Positions 5,232 through 6,203 of a stretch of 6,203 nucleotides of DNA are shown in pieces (position 1 is the first letter of the stretch; each line of letters starts with the position of its first letter). The notes beneath the pieces were generated by a model. It made no database searches, was not told where the DNA came from, and saw only the letters and a list, made by a program, of their open reading frames with translations. Source of the stretch: JBOHPP01 sp050731755 (lineage in GTDB: Bacteria > Methylomirabilota > Methylomirabilia > Rokubacteriales > CSP1-6); the NCBI GenBank assembly GCA_050731755.1, contig JBOHPP010000095.1:1-6203 (forward strand), in the 5' to 3' direction. The translations under genes were made by a program, and so were the position numbers.

Positions 5232-5291
5232 CAACCGCCGTGCCGCCGCCCAGGGCCGGGTCCGCCGGCGCCGGCTCCCCCCAACCGCCGT
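5232..5291. promoter_or_regulatory. Direct repeats around a palindrome between divergent genes
   Basis: CAACCGCCGT occurs at 5232-5241 and again at 5282-5291, exactly 50 bases apart, with the perfect 12-base palindrome GCCGGCGCCGGC at 5264-5275 between them. They lie in the 143-base gap shared by the 63-aa gene (minus) and the MFS gene (plus). The layout could be a regulator binding region for either gene, but in DNA this GC-rich such matches also arise by chance. Confidence 0.22.
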
Positions 5292-5300
5292 CGCTCCGGC

Positions 5301-5306
5301 GATAAT
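5301..5306 (+). promoter_or_regulatory. Possible -10 element for the MFS gene
   Basis: GATAAT matches the sigma-70 -10 consensus at five of six bases and is the most AT-rich spot in the gap. It would start transcription near 5313, leaving a leader of about 20 bases. No -35 match lies 16-18 bases upstream, so the call is weak. Confidence 0.25.
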
Positions 5307-5331
5307 TCCTGGTCGGGAAACGAGTCCGCGA

Positions 5332-6203
<872 letters not shown>

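Overview
This is a GC-rich bacterial chromosomal window. It holds one tRNA, seven protein genes I consider real (one cut by the right edge), one doubtful open frame, and several long gaps with decayed or non-coding DNA. The base composition, strong AAGGAGG-type ribosome sites, a lipoprotein signal and a 'DRRxGERRR' domain point to a Gram-negative environmental bacterium. A lineage such as Rokubacteria/Methylomirabilota is my guess from remembered family resemblance; nothing in the window proves it.

Layout, left to right. At 2-77 is tRNA-Asn(GTT) with an encoded CCA, followed at once by a 56-base imperfect inverted repeat. A secreted lipoprotein of unknown function lies on the minus strand (427-1251). 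A small four-cysteine protein is also on the minus strand (1575-1817), with a hairpin just past its stop codon. From 1818 to 2251 there is no convincing gene, only a possible SnoaL-like scrap. A four-helix membrane protein of unknown function follows on the plus strand (2252-2770) and ends in a strong hairpin. From 2771 to 3365 the DNA looks decayed: it holds a fragment resembling the N-terminus of an AI-2E family (PF01594) permease on the minus strand and a doubtful one-helix open frame.

The right half is denser. A plus-strand regulator (3366-4244) joins an Arg-rich 'DRRxGERRR' domain to a C-terminal phosphoreceiver domain. It runs tail-to-tail into a stand-alone LigD-type 3'-phosphoesterase (minus, 4196-4972), and the two coding regions overlap by 49 bases. 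A 63-residue gene (minus, 4997-5188) lies 24 bases upstream of the phosphoesterase and probably forms an operon with it. Divergent from that pair, an MFS transporter gene starts at 5332 and runs off the right edge.

Functional links are limited. The only credible unit is the 63-residue gene plus the phosphoesterase, which suggests DNA-end repair. The regulator has no histidine kinase or DNA-binding output domain beside it. I found no CRISPR array, transposase, phage gene or toxin-antitoxin pair, and no clear new multi-gene system. The items most worth a second look are the receiver fusion, the phosphoesterase pair and its overlap with the regulator, and the fragments in the gaps.
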